Source: Alteromonas_F sp964429915 (lineage in GTDB: Bacteria > Pseudomonadota > Gammaproteobacteria > Enterobacterales > Alteromonadaceae). Taken from it: DNA of 64,000 nt. Numbering within the stretch: the stretch's first letter is position 1; each line of letters opens with the position of its first letter. Where the stretch lies: positions 92,195 through 156,194 of the forward strand of contig CAYSDZ010000004.1 in the NCBI GenBank assembly GCA_964429915.1. The letters are read 5' to 3'. Positions 63,168 through 64,000 of this stretch are shown here, piece by piece. The translations under genes and the position numbers were made by a program. A model generated the notes under the pieces. It was not told where the DNA came from. It ran no database searches and was given only the letters and a program-made list of their open reading frames with translations.

Positions 63168-63850
63168 AGCAGTATGTAACCCGACCCACGAACGGTTTTT
63201 ATGCGTTCTATTTGTCGAATGGCCGACATTTTTTTCCTTATATTACTCACGTGCATATCAATGCTGCGATCAAATTCCATTAGCCTACGCCCCAACACCT
63301 TTTCACTGATCGCTTCTTTACTGACTAATTCGCCCTTATTTTCCGCAAGTAGCTTTAATGTCGCAAACTCAGTCCCAGTCAGATTCAAGGCTTCTCCGAA
63401 ATAAGTCGCGCTATGACTGCTTGGTTTTATATACACCCCACCGACATCAATTTCTGACTGGTTCTGTTTGTCATCATACTGAGTGCGCCGTCGAATGATC
63501 GCCTGAATACGCGCGATTAACTCTCTGTGGTTAAACGGTTTGGGTAAATAATCATCGGCACCGAACTCTAAACCCAATACTCTATCGTAATCGTCGCCGC
63601 GCGCTGTAAGCATAATCACTGGCGTCACTTTTGATTGTCTGAGGGCTTTTAACACCTCAAAACCATCTTTTTTTGGCATCATCACGTCAAGTAAAATCAT
63701 ATCGTAATGGCTGTGAGAAGTAGCCAACGATAACCCTTCTTCTCCGTCACACGCTACTTCAACGTTAAAGTTCATTGAATGCAAATATTCAGACAACATT
63801 GCTGTAAGTTCTGTATCGTCATCAACAATTAAAATACTGGCCTTTGTCAT
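63158..63850 (-). CDS. cpxR: OmpR-family response regulator, CpxR-like
   Basis: A 230-residue regulator. The receiver has VDDDTELTAMLSEYL, phospho-Asp in MILLDVMMPKKDGF, TARGDDYDRVLGLEFGADDY and the conserved Lys in LPKPFNHRE. The C-terminal winged helix contains LTGTEFATLKLLAENKGELV, and DRSIDMHVSNIRKK followed by IKTVRGSGYIL. It is most like CpxR, which controls envelope stress genes. No CpxR box (GTAAA repeats) was recognised in the 150 bp upstream, and no cpxP is visible before the window ends. Confidence 0.9.
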   Translation of the reverse strand: MTKASILIVDDDTELTAMLSEYLHSMNFNVEVACDGEEGLSLATSHSHYDMILLDVMMPKKDGFEVLKALRQSKVTPVIMLTARGDDYDRVLGLEFGADDYLPKPFNHRELIARIQAIIRRRTQYDDKQNQSEIDVGGVYIKPSSHSATYFGEALNLTGTEFATLKLLAENKGELVSKEAISEKVLGRRLMEFDRSIDMHVSNIRKKMSAIRQIERIKTVRGSGYILLCD

Positions 63851-64000
63851 CGTTCCACCTTGCTCATGCCTTACGTGAATAATAACGAATACCTATACCC
63901 GTTCCACCTCAACATGCTCGTTTCAGAGCTATCACAGCGTTTTTATGGCAAGGCATACTTGAGAAGGAATGTGGTTAACCTTTCGAACAAGTATAACGCA

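Noticed and set aside
63866..64000. Forward open frame from an ATG to the right edge of the window
   Set aside because: Only 45 codons are visible, there is no good ribosome binding site and no recognisable sequence; it may equally be the cpxR upstream region.
1..64000. CRISPR arrays or prophage
   Set aside because: No regularly spaced direct repeats, cas genes, or phage structural genes other than the T6SS phage-like components were found.

Overview
The window looks like a chromosomal segment of a marine gammaproteobacterium, most likely in or near the Alteromonadaceae (Alteromonas, Glaciecola or Paraglaciecola type). The basis is the coding style, the gammaproteobacterial neighbourhoods trxA-rho/rhlB-gppA, tatABC-tatD, orn/rsgA-psd and envC/yibN-grxC-secB-gpsA, and a Pseudomonas/Alteromonas-type HemB. 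The placement comes from protein resemblance recognised by eye, not from a search.

1-13.5 kb: a type VI secretion (T6SS) locus in two divergent operons. Leftward: tssA-tssB-tssC-hcp-tssE-tssF (tssF runs off the left edge). Rightward: tagH(FHA)-tssJ-tssK-tssL-tssM-tagF. 13.6-16.8 kb holds a YlqF/RbgA-type GTPase, rlmE, a SpoU-family RNA methyltransferase and a PP2C phosphatase. 16.9-19.4 kb is an accessory patch between the divergent PP2C gene and a membrane Ser/Thr kinase gene. It contains a HopA1-type effector-like gene split between two frames, a short Rhs tip fragment, a prlF-yhaV toxin-antitoxin pair with a perfect upstream palindrome, and a decayed IS91-like transposase scrap. The kinase, the phosphatase and the FHA protein form the usual threonine-phosphorylation circuit controlling a T6SS.

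21-25.6 kb: a LuxR-type response regulator with a 7TMR-DISM histidine kinase, then an ECF sigma / anti-sigma pair. 25.7-34.7 kb: a five-gene leftward operon of circularly permuted ATP-grasp, alpha-E and transglutaminase proteins, with one ATP-grasp/alpha-E fusion and one giant transglutaminase-DUF2126 protein. 34.8-49.9 kb is housekeeping: dps, a PCuAC copper chaperone, purEK, rho, trxA, rhlB, gppA, hemB, a GGDEF cyclase, tatD, tatABC and ilvIH. 50-64 kb: tRNA-Gly, a probable bacterial RGS-domain protein, orn, rsgA, psd, a DMT transporter, a GDPD phosphodiesterase, yibQ-like, envC, yibN, grxC, secB, gpsA, trmL, a lysophospholipase-like hydrolase and a CpxAR-like two-component system.

The least ordinary items are: (a) the HopA1-like effector with adjacent Rhs tip inside the T6SS kinase/phosphatase region; (b) the RGS-domain protein at 50.6 kb; (c) a dispersed hairpin repeat (42.3 and 53.0 kb) whose ~63-nt core is nearly identical between copies while its long flanking arms differ in sequence but remain self-complementary at each locus; and (d) a possible phosphothreonine docking site in the N-terminal extension of TssL.
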